Shown piece after piece: positions 1 to 10,114 of a stretch of 64,000 nucleotides of DNA; positions within the stretch are counted from its first letter, which is position 1, and every line of letters begins with the position of its first letter. The stretch is from Peptoniphilaceae bacterium AM52-5BH (lineage in GTDB: Bacteria > Bacillota > Clostridia > Tissierellales > Peptoniphilaceae). The notes beneath the pieces are model-generated. The model had not been told where the DNA came from. It ran no database searches and was given only the letters and a program-made list of their open reading frames with translations. The DNA is taken from contig JAQEDR010000010.1 in NCBI GenBank assembly GCA_027669155.1, positions 4,740 to 68,739 of the forward strand. Direction: 5' to 3'. Both the position numbers and the translations under genes were made by a program.

Positions 1-3000
1 AAGCGTGGGCTTCATCTACAAATAACTTATCAATTCCCAATTCTTCGAAAGTTACTACATCGTCTTTTTTATAGTCAGCACTTAGTTTTTCTAACTTTGT
101 CTCTAACTTTTTCTTTGTCTTTTCTAATTGCTTTACAGTAAATCTTTGATCTCTTTCCCTTTTATACTCATCTATATAGTCAATAATTTCATCAATTTGA
201 CTTTGTAATTCATATTCTTGTCTTTCTTTTGATATAGAAATTTTTTCAAACTGAGAATGCCCTATAATAACTGCATCATAATCTCCTGTAGCAATACGAC
301 TGCAAAATCTTTTTCTCCTATCTGGTGTAAAATCTTTTTCTGTTGCACATAATACATTAGCTCCTGGATAAAGTTCATTAAATTCTCTTCCAAACTGCTC
401 TACTATATGGTTAGGTACAACAAACATCGACTTATTGCTCATACCAAGTCTTTTTGACTCCATGGCTATACCTATCATTTCAAAGGTCTTTCCTGCTCCT
501 ACTTCGTGGGCAAGTAAAGTATTTCCACCAAATAAACCTCTTGCTATGGCATCTTTTTGATGAACTCTAAGTTCAATTTCAGGATTCATTCCTTCAAAAG
601 TAAGATTAGAGCCATCATACTCCCTTAATCTTATGGAATTAAATCTTTCGTTATAGTCTTTTACCAACCTATTTCTTCTTTCTACATCATCAAATATCCA
701 GTTCTTAAATTCTTCTTTTATTATTTCTTGCTTACTTCTTGCAAGCATTGTTTCTTTTTGATTTAAAACAGATTTTTTCTTTCCGTCACCATCTTCTATT
801 TGATCAAATACTTTTGTATCCCTCAGGTTTAAAATATCTTCTATTAATTTATAGGCGTTTACTCTATTTGTGCCATAGGTATAGATGGCAAGATCATTGT
901 CCCTATCACTGCTTTTACCTTCAACTCTAAATTCTCCCGTAAAGTCAGAATATTTAATATCAATATCCCATCTTGCAGATCCTGATGTTTTTAATAAGTC
1001 AAACATAAATTTTTTGTAATCTTCTTCTGGTATCCATGTTGCACCCATTCGAACTGTAATTTCACTTGCATCAAGTTCTTTAGGCACAACTTCCATTAGC
1101 TTTGTTTTTTGAAAGTGTAACTCTTTTAATTCCTTTTCTAATAACTCTCTATCTGCTAAATTTTCTTTCTTTTCTAGCTCTTTTTCAATATTTTTAATAT
1201 AGGAATCTATCACTTCCATTTTTTCTCTTATATTTCCTGATAAATATTCATCAGCACTTACATAAAATCTTGAAAAATCTCCTACATCTTTAGCAGACTT
1301 AAATGGATTTATATCATTAGGTTCAAACGAATCTAGGTTTAAAAATATTTCTCCCTTTAACTCTTCTATTAATTTATCTCTCGACTTGCCTGTTAATTCT
1401 TCCATATAATCAAAATTAACTTTTCCTTTTTGACTAATAGATAGTACAAGAGCATCTATCGCCTTATCCGTATGATCTATAACTACAGCTTTTTTTATGG
1501 TTCTTTTCGTGAATATATCAGATTTCCCTATAAAGTTTCCTTCTTTATCTAATTTTTCCAAGGTTGAAATCAAGGAAAAGTTGGAATCTTCTCTAAATAA
1601 CTTTTTACTAGCTTTTGAATTTAATCTCCCATATTTTTTTGAAAATTCATCATATAGGCTATTTAGTTTTTCTTGTTCTTCTTTTATCTCTTCATCTAAG
1701 TAATCTTCCTTTTGAAAAGTGATTACATTTCTTAGACTTGCATTTAATTTTAAATACTCTTCTATCTTGCCCTTATCCTTTTCATTTAAGGATACTTTTT
1801 GCATAATAGAATTTTCTCTAAAATATATTTCATCATCTACTAGAGCAAATGAATAATTTTTAACCCTATCATCGGCAGGTACTAGTCTCTCTCCCAAGTC
1901 TTCATCCATTTGAACTTCTTCATATTTTCCTTTAATATTCTTTATGGCTAATTTTAATCCTTCTTCTAAGGAAATATCTTCTCTTTCTATACAGGAAAGA
2001 CTTGTTCCAAATCTTGATGATATTTCTTCCATAGTCCCTATTACCATATCTGGATTATCAACAAAGTATTTATTGTAACTTAATCCTTTTTCATCTTTAT
2101 CTAACTTAACCCAATCTTCATCTATTTTTAAAAGTCTATCTCTTTTTTTTAAGAAAATTATATCCGAGGTTACTTCTGTACCGGCTTGTCTTTTAAAAGT
2201 AGTATTTGGTAATCTTATAGCTCCTAAAAATTCTGCTCTTTCAGATATATATCTTCTAACGTCTTCACTTTTTTTATCCATTGTTCCCGATGATGTAATA
2301 AATGCGATAATCCCTCCATCACGAACTTTATCTAATGACTTAGCAAAAAAATAATCGTGAATAAGAAAGTTATTTCTTTCATACTCACGATCTGCTACTT
2401 TAAATTCTCCAAAAGGAATATTTCCTATGGCCACATCAAATAAATTATTAGAAAAATTGGTTTCTTCAAATCCTTTTATTTGTATATTGGCACTAGGGTA
2501 AAGTTCTTTGGCAATTTGTCCACTAATGCTATCTAACTCTACTCCATAAAAGTTTGACTCATTCATTTCTTCAGGTAGGCTTCCTATAAATCTTCCTGTC
2601 CCAGCACTTGGTTCTAAGATGTTACCTTTTTTAAATCCAAAATTAGAAAGAGTTTCATATATAGAGTCTATAACTAATTTAGGAGTATAAAAAGCTGTTA
2701 AGGTAGATTCTCTTGCTCTATTATATTCTTCACCAGTTAAATTTTCTTTTAAAAAATTTCTCGCATCAAGCCACTGACCTTCCTTTTCTTCGTCAAATAC
2801 ATCAGCAAGTCCTCCCCAGCCTACATACTTTGCTAAAATTTCCTGTTCTTCCTTTTTTGCAAATCTATTTTCTCTTTCTAGATTCTTTAAAAGTTTAATA
2901 GCTTCTATATTATTCTTTAGCCTTTGAGAAGGCGGTAAGTTTTCTTCTTCATTTAAGATTTTATAGTTTTCTAGGGAAACTTCCTCTATTTCTTTTTCTT

Positions 3001-6000
3001 GAATAGATTGTTGTTCTTCCAACTTATATTTGATTTTAAGTTTCTTATCGGCTTTTTCTTCTTTAAGATCTCTCGCAAAGTCTCCAAAGCTAATTTGCTT
3101 TACTGACTCTATATTTTCTACTTCTTTATTTCCTATAACTTCTAAATCAAGGTCATTATAGTCATTAAAAAGAATTATTTCACTCCCTGTAATAAACCCA
3201 TTCATTAGTCCTGTATTATCTTCTAGTTCTATAGTTTTAGGATTTGTCTTATCATTAATATTAGATATGGTATATTCTCTACCTTGGTATCTAACATTAA
3301 TGCCTTCTGTAAAAGACTTTTCTTCTTGTTTTTCTTTTTCTATTTGCTGATTTAAATATCCCTCTAGAAGTACTTCCCTGTGTCTATCATCCAATAAATA
3401 AGGGACACTATTTAATAAGTCTTTATAGCTTTTATATTTTATAGCTGAATTAGTATTCAAAATATATCCATTGTATCGCAGATTTTGTTTAAGGAATTTT
3501 TTCTTTGTATCTAAAACTAACTCAACCTCAAAGCCTTCTTTTCCCTTTATAGTGTCTTTAATACTATCCGGAATTTTTAATAGTCCATCTTCTACTTTCT
3601 TTGATAAAAGTAAATATTCTTCATTTTGAGGATCAAAGTAGTACTCTTTTTTTTCTTTAGTATCCTTTTCTATTAGCTTAGATATGACTTCCTTTTTATT
3701 TCTTATTTCTTCAATTTGTGTTTTTTCTTCTTGAAATAGATCCACATTAAAAATAATTTCATTTTCTCTATTTATATAAGCAAGATTCTGATAGGCCCCA
3801 TTAATTTCAAGATTTTTATTTAGTACATATATATCATCATAGTAATCTGGAAATTGCTGACCAAAACTTTTTATATCTATGTCATAACCTTCTTTAAATT
3901 TTGTTACTTCATCATCAGATATTTCAAATAAGCCTTCCCTTTCCAATGTAAAGACATCATTTAAATTTCTAAGATTTACATCTTTCATTTTGATAGCCAT
4001 TTCATCAAATAAGCTATCTACTTTTCTGCTTTCTTCAAAGGATTTACCCTTATATAAGGTATATACCTTCCCTTGAGGATTGTCCTTTCTTGGATAAACT
4101 CTACTTCCTGTTTCTTCTAATTCTATATCCTTTGTTTTCTCTCTATCTACTAGAGCATAATAATAACCTACTTTTACTGCTATTTTATCTTCTAAAATCT
4201 CTTTTGCTAATTCTTCTTCTGTGCTATCTCTTAGTATTTCTACTACTTTTAAATTTCTTTCTTTAAAAGAATGTGAGAATAGTTTTAAGTTCTTATCAAA
4301 ATAGGCATCATAGGAGTAATAAATGATTGGATTGTCATTCTCATCATATGCATTAGAAAGATTTTTTATTTTTAAATACTTATTATCTTCTGTTTTAACT
4401 ATGTCCCCTACTTTTATAGAGTCCATATTCTTATCAGCTTCTACATAATTCTTAAATAAATTATCTAAATATTCTCTATATCTATTTTGGATTCTAATAC
4501 TTAATTTTCTAACGCTTTCTATAGACTTCATATCATCTGGAAGATTGTCCTGTTTATGGGAAACTTCTCTCATTATTTTTGCATATTCTCTTTGAAATAC
4601 AGAATTAAAACTTGCTAGGGTATCATTCCCTAAATTTTCTCTTGCTTTTATAATTTCTTTTTCTAAATTTTTATCCTTAACTAATACATCGAAAAGTCTA
4701 TCTTCAATTTGATTTATAGAAAGTATTTTTTCATCTATCTTACTTTCTTCACTAGCTTGATTAAGTTCTTTTTGATTTCTTCCTATTTGTTCATACAGAA
4801 AATCGAAGCCCCTTTGATTAGCCTCATTTCCATCACCTATGTCTATCCTGTAATAATCAACCTTTTTCCCATCTACTATATGATCAAAATAGAATTTGGA
4901 ATATCCTACCCATTCATCAGTAATCTGTGGATATTTATCTTCTTCAAATGCCTTATTTTGAAGTCTTATCTTTTTATCTATTTCCTTTATTTCATCTAAT
5001 AGTTCCTTAGTTAATCTTTGACCTTCATAATTTTTTTCTATCAGACTTGAACTTTCATTAAATTCAACTATCCAATAATCTTCTTCATTATCTATAAGAT
5101 TATCTTGATTAAAGTCTATTTTATCTTTACTAATGTAAAATTCCCTAAACTCTTCAAAACCATTTACTATATCATCGTCTATAATTTCCCTATCGGAATT
5201 TACTATGATATTTGGAATGTCATCATATTGACTTTGACTTTCTAAAAGATAATATTCTTTTCCTTCTATCTCTTCCTTATCTTTAATATAAAATGTGTCC
5301 TCTATTCCCTCAAGAACAATTCCATCTTCTAAATGGTCTAAGGATGAATCTAATTGTTTTTCATAGGCTAATGAGTATAAGTCCTCTTTTAAAGAGTTTG
5401 GCATAAAGTCATCATAAATTACAAGTCTTCCATTTTCTCCAATACTTGCTACAGATTGCCCTTGATAGTAGTAGGTAGAAATACTATTTATCTTTTCTGT
5501 ATAAACCTCACCATCTGTAGGAGGTAGATCATCTTGATAATTTATAGACTCTTGACTTTCTTCTTTTATATCTTTTACATAATTTATATCATGGTCAACT
5601 TTTTTCTCCCTATCCTCTTCAATACTTTCTTCTATATACTTATTTTCTTTAATAAGGTCATTAATTCTTTTTGCAACATCAGACCAAGATAACTTAATTT
5701 CTTCAGCATTTCCCTTACTATATTTTATTCCCTTTGCATCGTGCCATTCTCCACTTCCCATTGCTCCTGATAGGGCATGAGAAGAACCACCTATTCCATA
5801 TTCATTTTTTAGAAAATCTGCCTTTTCTTTTAAAGTATGTTCTTTCCTAAAAAAGTCATATATTCGTTTTTTCCCATCGGAAAATCCACTACCTTTTCGT
5901 AAATTCTCATCTATTTCATCTTTTGTAATAAAACTATAGATAGATTCAATATCCGTCAAACTTGACTGGTATACTTTTCTTTTTATTTCTAAGTCCCTAA

Positions 6001-8005
6001 GGTCCTGATAAATTCTATCTACTTTATGGTGATTAAATCGTAAAATATTAGGATTACTCTTGTATTCTTCCAAAAATATTTCATATTCTTTTCTTAATTT
6101 ACTTCTAAAATTCTTCTCTTTTAGTTTTCTACATAAATTTTCTGTTTTTTCTTGGAAGTTTTTTTCTTTTATTTCACTTAGACTTGTAAGATAACTATCT
6201 TTTATTTCATCGGAAAAATCTTCTTTTAAATACCATAGTTTTTCTGCTATTTTTTCTATTTCATAAGACGAACTTTCTATTAATTCTACATTAGTAGCAA
6301 ATTCTCCTCTATCTAATAAATCATTAATATTACTAGCTAAATCCTCCCAAGAAACTATTTGACCATCCCTATCTCTTGCTCCATCTCCCTCTTTAAAAAT
6401 TGCACCTTTTTCTCCAAACCAAGCTGAAATTCTTCTTCCATCTATTTCAAAACCATTAGCTCCTATATATGTCTCTTTTAAGAAGTTTGCTTGTTCTTTC
6501 AAGGACTTTCCCTTAGAAAACTCTGCTATTACTGGCAATCTACCATCTTGATTATTTCCTCCATAGATTAAAAATGTATCTATTTCTCTTTGGTTTATTG
6601 GACTTGTAATAAATGTCTGCTCTTTCTGATTATTGGCAGAAAAAAAGGAAGTAAGCTCTACTTCCCCTATATCTTTAATTTCATGTTCATTTTTTAAACT
6701 AGGATAATCTCCTTTTCTCCCATCTCTTGTAGGAGCATATCCATATTCTTCTTCAGTCCTATATATTTCAGATAGTCCTTTTCCTTCAATTCTTCTGTCA
6801 GTCCCCAAGCTTCCATCATCTTGACTTCTTCTCGACTGATAAACTCCTCTATCTCTTCTTCCTTGGATAGTAGATGACTCATTAATGTCCCCTGTAGATA
6901 CATTATCTGATAGTCCTCTTTTTTGCTTTCCTTGAGAAAGTTCAACCTCATCCTTCCCCAATAATTGAGCTTTCCTATATCCACTTCTTTCGGCATTTCC
7001 ATATTTGGTACTAAAACTTCCACTTCTTGATTCATCAGTTCCATCTTGTAAGTCCCTCCATGTATCTCGAATGGGTTCTCCTTGATTACCGGTGTGTAAA
7101 TTCCTTCCTCTACTAGATATTCCTTGTCTGCTAATACTACTTTCTCTTTCATCTTCTAAGCCTCCTTCTTCTAATTTATTGTAATCTTCTTCTATATCTT
7201 TATTTATATTATCCGTTAATTCATTATAACGCTCCCTTGAATCTTTTGTCTGCTCCCAATTTTTTCTTTCTTGAACTTTCTCTGAAATTTCTAATTTATT
7301 TATTTCTCTTCCTAAATCAATTAAAATATTTTTACTTATATTAGATGTAAAGTTTAAAGCTTTATCTATGTCCACACTTGATATTTTAGATAATATAGAC
7401 AAATCTTCTTCCTTTAGTTCATAGGAAACTCCCATTCTCTCACTTACGGAAACTTTTACAGATTCTTTCAGTAAATTAAAAAGATCTATCTTTTGAATAG
7501 CCTTCAGGCTTTCATCGGATAGACCTTCTAATGTTTCGTCAAATTTTCTTCGAACATAACTTCCTGCTAAGGCATCTATTTTATCTCCTTGACTCAATAA
7601 AAGCTGGCTGTCTTTTTCTTTAAACTTATCTATTAGTTCATCTAATAAATTTAAATGTTTTTTGCCATCATATTCCCATAATTTCACCTCAGAAATGTTG
7701 TGATCAATGCTTACCGTTTGTCTTATATCAAAGATATATTTTATCTTTCCATTTTCTATATCTAAAAGCGGTATTCCTTTTTCTCCTCTTTTGACACTCC
7801 TGCCTATGCTTTTCCAGTAATCAAATTCCGCACAAGCTGTAGCCTTGGTATCCATATTGTAAATAGATATTTGGTGTATATATGGATACTTATAGTTGTT
7901 ACCTACTACCTTTAAATACTCTTCATATTTCTTTATATCTTTCTTAAATTCTTCTTTTGCAAGATATATTGATCTACTTAAATCTACTGTATCATATCTT
8001 GGCAT
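1..8005 (-). CDS. Giant ArdC-like / DNA methylase / SNF2-type helicase protein, C-terminus outside window
   Basis: One open frame runs from ATG at 8005 (strong AAGGAGGG ribosome site) to the window edge, about 2,668 codons with no stop in the stretches I translated. The N-terminus has an ArdC-like fold signature ([18 protein letters not shown], about residues 75-95). Two related copies of a FLKxEYGIGGxS...WxxVAxRI-type domain follow at about 455-575 and 685-790. Then come an N6-adenine methylase region ([11 protein letters not shown] near 1,797; NIPFG near 1,861) and a helicase domain (HEVGAGKT with Lys near 2,506; DEAH at 2,664 at the very edge). Proteins of this architecture are a hallmark of these elements. 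They are thought to protect or modify transferred DNA, but their role is not well established. A second gene is nested out of frame in its hydrophilic linker (6694-7152). Confidence 0.9.
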   Translation of the reverse strand, partial: MPRYDTVDLSRSIYLAKEEFKKDIKKYEEYLKVVGNNYKYPYIHQISIYNMDTKATACAEFDYWKSIGRSVKRGEKGIPLLDIENGKIKYIFDIRQTVSIDHNISEVKLWEYDGKKHLNLLDELIDKFKEKDSQLLLSQGDKIDALAGSYVRRKFDETLEGLSDESLKAIQKIDLFNLLKESVKVSVSERMGVSYELKEEDLSILSKISSVDIDKALNFTSNISKNILIDLGREINKLEISEKVQERKNWEQTKDSRERYNELTDNINKDIEEDYNKLEEGGLEDERESSISRQGISSRGRNLHTGNQGEPIRDTWRDLQDGTDESRSGSFSTKYGNAERSGYRKAQLLGKDEVELSQGKQKRGLSDNVSTGDINESSTIQGRRDRGVYQSRRSQDDGSLGTDRRIEGKGLSEIYRTEEEYGYAPTRDGRKGDYPSLKNEHEIKDIGEVELTSFFSANNQKEQTFITSPINQREIDTFLIYGGNNQDGRLPVIAEFSKGKSLKEQANFLKETYIGANGFEIDGRRISAWFGEKGAIFKEGDGARDRDGQIVSWEDLASNINDLLDRGEFATNVELIESSSYEIEKIAEKLWYLKEDFSDEIKDSYLTSLSEIKEKNFQEKTENLCRKLKEKNFRSKLRKEYEIFLEEYKSNPNILRFNHHKVDRIYQDLRDLEIKRKVYQSSLTDIESIYSFITKDEIDENLRKGSGFSDGKKRIYDFFRKEHTLKEKADFLKNEYGIGGSSHALSGAMGSGEWHDAKGIKYSKGNAEEIKLSWSDVAKRINDLIKENKYIEESIEEDREKKVDHDINYVKDIKEESQESINYQDDLPPTDGEVYTEKINSISTYYYQGQSVASIGENGRLVIYDDFMPNSLKEDLYSLAYEKQLDSSLDHLEDGIVLEGIEDTFYIKDKEEIEGKEYYLLESQSQYDDIPNIIVNSDREIIDDDIVNGFEEFREFYISKDKIDFNQDNLIDNEEDYWIVEFNESSSLIEKNYEGQRLTKELLDEIKEIDKKIRLQNKAFEEDKYPQITDEWVGYSKFYFDHIVDGKKVDYYRIDIGDGNEANQRGFDFLYEQIGRNQKELNQASEESKIDEKILSINQIEDRLFDVLVKDKNLEKEIIKARENLGNDTLASFNSVFQREYAKIMREVSHKQDNLPDDMKSIESVRKLSIRIQNRYREYLDNLFKNYVEADKNMDSIKVGDIVKTEDNKYLKIKNLSNAYDENDNPIIYYSYDAYFDKNLKLFSHSFKERNLKVVEILRDSTEEELAKEILEDKIAVKVGYYYALVDREKTKDIELEETGSRVYPRKDNPQGKVYTLYKGKSFEESRKVDSLFDEMAIKMKDVNLRNLNDVFTLEREGLFEISDDEVTKFKEGYDIDIKSFGQQFPDYYDDIYVLNKNLEINGAYQNLAYINRENEIIFNVDLFQEEKTQIEEIRNKKEVISKLIEKDTKEKKEYYFDPQNEEYLLLSKKVEDGLLKIPDSIKDTIKGKEGFEVELVLDTKKKFLKQNLRYNGYILNTNSAIKYKSYKDLLNSVPYLLDDRHREVLLEGYLNQQIEKEKQEEKSFTEGINVRYQGREYTISNINDKTNPKTIELEDNTGLMNGFITGSEIILFNDYNDLDLEVIGNKEVENIESVKQISFGDFARDLKEEKADKKLKIKYKLEEQQSIQEKEIEEVSLENYKILNEEENLPPSQRLKNNIEAIKLLKNLERENRFAKKEEQEILAKYVGWGGLADVFDEEKEGQWLDARNFLKENLTGEEYNRARESTLTAFYTPKLVIDSIYETLSNFGFKKGNILEPSAGTGRFIGSLPEEMNESNFYGVELDSISGQIAKELYPSANIQIKGFEETNFSNNLFDVAIGNIPFGEFKVADREYERNNFLIHDYFFAKSLDKVRDGGIIAFITSSGTMDKKSEDVRRYISERAEFLGAIRLPNTTFKRQAGTEVTSDIIFLKKRDRLLKIDEDWVKLDKDEKGLSYNKYFVDNPDMVIGTMEEISSRFGTSLSCIEREDISLEEGLKLAIKNIKGKYEEVQMDEDLGERLVPADDRVKNYSFALVDDEIYFRENSIMQKVSLNEKDKGKIEEYLKLNASLRNVITFQKEDYLDEEIKEEQEKLNSLYDEFSKKYGRLNSKASKKLFREDSNFSLISTLEKLDKEGNFIGKSDIFTKRTIKKAVVIDHTDKAIDALVLSISQKGKVNFDYMEELTGKSRDKLIEELKGEIFLNLDSFEPNDINPFKSAKDVGDFSRFYVSADEYLSGNIREKMEVIDSYIKNIEKELEKKENLADRELLEKELKELHFQKTKLMEVVPKELDASEITVRMGATWIPEEDYKKFMFDLLKTSGSARWDIDIKYSDFTGEFRVEGKSSDRDNDLAIYTYGTNRVNAYKLIEDILNLRDTKVFDQIEDGDGKKKSVLNQKETMLARSKQEIIKEEFKNWIFDDVERRNRLVKDYNERFNSIRLREYDGSNLTFEGMNPEIELRVHQKDAIARGLFGGNTLLAHEVGAGKTFEMIGIAMESKRLGMSNKSMFVVPNHIVEQFGREFNELYPGANVLCATEKDFTPDRRKRFCSRIATGDYDAVIIGHSQFEKISISKERQEYELQSQIDEIIDYIDEYKRERDQRFTVKQLEKTKKKLETKLEKLSADYKKDDVVTFEELGIDKLFVDEAHA
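6694..7152 (-). CDS. tnpV: TnpV-like transposon protein nested out of frame in the giant SNF2/methylase gene
   Basis: This 152-residue frame is shifted by one base relative to the surrounding giant gene, and both frames are open across the whole 459 bp. It has its own start signal: AAGAAGGAGG eight bases before ATG, with an in-frame TAG two codons upstream. The middle and end match the TnpV family pattern: GGTY near residue 33, then [24 protein letters not shown], and a C-terminal EKEIILV. TnpV proteins are small and common in conjugative and mobilizable elements; their function is unknown. The host protein in this stretch is only a low-complexity R/G/S/D/E-rich linker, so the overlap costs it little. 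I am fairly sure of the family and of translation, less sure of function. Confidence 0.75.
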   Translation of the reverse strand: MKEKVVLADKEYLVEEGIYTPVIKENPFEIHGGTYKMELMNQEVEVLVPNMEMPKEVDIGKLNYWGRMRLNFLKESKKEDYQIMYLQGTLMSHLLSKEEEIEEFISREEVKMMEAWGLTEELKEKDYLKYIGLKKNMDMLLQEMGEKEIILV

Positions 8006-8080
8006 TCTATCCCTCCTTGTTTTAGTAATAAAAAAAGAAGATATATTTTCTATACCTCCTTAACCATTAAGCTTTATTGT
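7944..8080. repeat. Direct repeat copy A: abiEii tail, spacer and start of the SNF2 gene
   Basis: About 137 bp, nearly identical to 9761-9896. It covers the last codons of abiEii, the intergenic spacer with ribosome site, and the first about 20 codons of the giant SNF2 gene. This is the functional copy: ATG and AAGGAGGG are intact here. Confidence 0.85.
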
Positions 8081-9080
8081 CCCTTATTTTTTCATTTAAA
8101 CTCTCTTCATATTTTTTTAGTTCGCTAATTATCTTTTCAAATGGTATTTTTTCTCCAAATATCATATTTTTCATACTATCATAATCTTTGGAAAAAATCT
8201 CCACTCCTTCTTTTGATGGAATTAACTTTATTCTTCCTTCCATTATCTCATCATATTTCGCCCAATTACTGGCATAAAACTTTTTCTTAAATTGAATAAC
8301 AGAATTTAATAATTCTAATTGAGAAAAACTTTCTTCTTTTATGTCAGTAAGTAGCATTTTATATACATCATAAAAATGTCTTGAATACCTTGTAGGATAA
8401 TTTCCATTTATTCTGTTAGCCTCTCTGTGTAGTATAGTTATTTTTTCATAAAAAGTCCTTAAACTATTTACAGATACAACTTCTATATTTTCATTAAATA
8501 CCTCTGGATAAGTTTCCTCTATATAGGTTTTTATCTTTTTCCTACTTGATGGAATCGGTTCTGCTAAACTTCCTATTTCTAATCTTATGACTTGAAGTAT
8601 GGAGTTATCTTCATAATTTTTAGGATAATCAAAGGCAATAGTTTGTCCATCTATTTCATCAATATAAAAATTATATTTTCTGTTCTTTAATAATTTTTTG
8701 AAATCTTTTTGCAGAGTTGGCAAAAATTCTTCTTGTATAAACTTTTTTGTATCTTCATTTAGTTTATCGTTAAATTTTAATTGCTTTGTTTTACTCCTCT
8801 CTTCATAAGGCTCTAACTTTTCATAGCCCAAGAGTTGCCAATTAAGAGCAAGATCTATATCCTCTGAAAATCTTTCTATTAATTTATATACTTTAGATAA
8901 ACTTGTGCCCCCTTTAAAGACAATATAGTCCCTATATTTAAAATCACTAAATAGATATTTCAAAATAATACAGACCCATAAGTCCTTCTCCACAATTGCC
9001 TTTGACAAGTTCAATTTATCTGATGTATTTTGTATAACTAATTCAAGTTCTTCATTTGATATTTCTAATAGCTTTTTCAT
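8067..9080 (-). CDS. AbiEii-type nucleotidyltransferase toxin
   Basis: The 337-residue protein belongs to the AbiEii/AbiGii family of nucleotidyltransferase-like toxins, the toxin half of type IV abiE systems. The polymerase-beta-type core is visible at about residues 55-80 as FKGGTSLSKVYKLIERFSED followed by IDLAL, giving the GGTSL and DxD-like metal-binding elements. Family members transfer nucleotides to tRNA and arrest growth, which can abort phage infection or stabilise mobile DNA. It overlaps the upstream antitoxin gene by 29 bp, so the two are translationally linked, and it ends 61 bp before the SNF2 gene. Function is inferred from the family. Confidence 0.88.
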   Translation of the reverse strand: MKKLLEISNEELELVIQNTSDKLNLSKAIVEKDLWVCIILKYLFSDFKYRDYIVFKGGTSLSKVYKLIERFSEDIDLALNWQLLGYEKLEPYEERSKTKQLKFNDKLNEDTKKFIQEEFLPTLQKDFKKLLKNRKYNFYIDEIDGQTIAFDYPKNYEDNSILQVIRLEIGSLAEPIPSSRKKIKTYIEETYPEVFNENIEVVSVNSLRTFYEKITILHREANRINGNYPTRYSRHFYDVYKMLLTDIKEESFSQLELLNSVIQFKKKFYASNWAKYDEIMEGRIKLIPSKEGVEIFSKDYDSMKNMIFGEKIPFEKIISELKKYEESLNEKIRDNKA

Positions 9081-9678
9081 TATTAATCTCCTGTATTTTC
9101 TCTAATATTTCCTGTATCCAAAATGGTAGCTTTAAGGTATCACGCTTTAAGTCTTCTTTAATATTTTGGGCAAATACGGCTAACTTCTTGAGTTCTTCTT
9201 CCCCTATTCCATCTTTTCCCAAAGCTCTAATTGCTTGAACTAAAATAGATAGTTCTTTTGAATAAGACGTAATGTTTCTATTACTTGTGTGTTTAAATAG
9301 TATTTTCTTATTTCTGTAATCATATTGCCTATATGGTCCATCAGAAATATATATATATTCGTTTGGAACTTGTGTAGATAATCCAGTATAATTTAAAGCT
9401 GTATCTCCTGTTGGAGATATGGTCCAAGAAAATTTATCGGCTATCTTTTCTGCCAAGGCGTTTGCATCTGGATAAGAATATTCTTTAAGGATTTCGCTAT
9501 ACTTAGGCTTTGTATATAATCCATCTATAAGTCTTGTGATTTTATCTTCTTCATTTAATCGGTATAAAACGGATTTGATTGTATTCTTTGTCCCCAGTCC
9601 ATAGAAGTCATTAATAGAAAAAATTTCTCCTGTATTGCTTGTCATTATATCTTCTATTTTCTTGTTTATTGATTCCAT
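9052..9678 (-). CDS. AbiEi-like antitoxin (DUF6088 type)
   Basis: The 208-residue protein has an N-terminal winged-helix-like region (FSINDFYGLGTKNTIKSVLYRL) and a C-terminal AbiEi-like domain (PTGDTALNYTGLSTQVP). This is the usual build of the antitoxin in abiE systems; known AbiEi proteins bind inverted repeats in their own promoter. I chose ATG at 9678 because GGAGG lies eight bases upstream. A GTG six codons earlier would place the start inside the operator. It is followed directly by the toxin gene with a 29-bp overlap. The 11-bp inverted repeat over its -10 region fits autoregulation. Confidence 0.85.
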   Translation of the reverse strand: MESINKKIEDIMTSNTGEIFSINDFYGLGTKNTIKSVLYRLNEEDKITRLIDGLYTKPKYSEILKEYSYPDANALAEKIADKFSWTISPTGDTALNYTGLSTQVPNEYIYISDGPYRQYDYRNKKILFKHTSNRNITSYSKELSILVQAIRALGKDGIGEEELKKLAVFAQNIKEDLKRDTLKLPFWIQEILEKIQEINNEKAIRNIK

Positions 9679-9691
9679 TTCTAATACCTCC

Positions 9692-9721
9692 TGCACCTAA
9701 AATTATATACTTTTGGGTGCA
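9692..9721 (-). promoter_or_regulatory. abiE promoter with inverted-repeat operator
   Basis: Arms TGCACCTAAAA and TTTTGGGTGCA (one mismatch in 11) flank an 8-bp spacer. On the minus strand the element contains a perfect TATAAT (9702-9707) and ends at the GGAGG of abiEi. An operator over the -10 box is what an autoregulating AbiEi antitoxin would use. Confidence 0.65.
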
Positions 9722-9760
9722 AAAAATCAATTGGGTGACATTTAATTTTTGCACTTTTCT

Positions 9761-9896
9761 TTAAATTCTTCTTTTGCAAGATATATTGATTTACTTAAAT
9801 CTACTGTATAATATCTTGGCACTCTATATTTTCTTATTTTAGTAATAAAAAAGAAGATATATTTTCTATACCTCCTTAGCCATTAAGCTTTATTGT
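9761..9896. repeat. Direct repeat copy B: degraded duplicate of the abiEii-SNF2 junction
   Basis: It aligns to 7944-8080 with only scattered changes, but the SNF2 start codon has become GTG and its ribosome site is lost (TATATTTTCTT where copy A has TATCCCTCCTT on the plus strand). A relict abiE promoter repeat follows at 9920-9953, so this is the remnant of a second abiE-SNF2 unit whose genes were deleted. Confidence 0.8.
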
Positions 9897-10114
9897 TTTT
9901 TGTATCATTTATAAAACTTCCTGCACCTAAAATTATATATTTTGGGGTGCAGGAAATGCATTTTATTAGTAACTACTTTTCCCATGGTAAATTACTTCAT
10001 AAATCAGAAAATGCTCATCAAAGACATTCTTCTATTTTTTCTATTTTTCCTTTATATCCTTGCTTTTGAAAAAACTTATATATACTATTATCTTTCTCTG
10101 TTTTTATAATCAAT
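9897..10114. other. Relict abiE promoter and gene remnant, no intact gene
   Basis: Positions 9920-9953 hold a second CCTGCACC...GGTGCAGG inverted repeat around an AT-rich core with TATAAT, matching the abiE operator. From 10018 to about 10122 the minus strand, one frame off topB, is open and looks coding (KDNSIYKFFQKQGYKG near its middle), reminiscent of a GNAT C-terminus but without a start. I see no complete gene here. Confidence 0.5.

Noticed and set aside
4709..4999. Plus-strand hydrophobic reading frame within the giant SNF2 gene
   Set aside because: It is the antisense of Lys/Glu/Asp-rich coding sequence, has no ribosome site and no recognisable family; the many similar plus-strand frames are also shadows.
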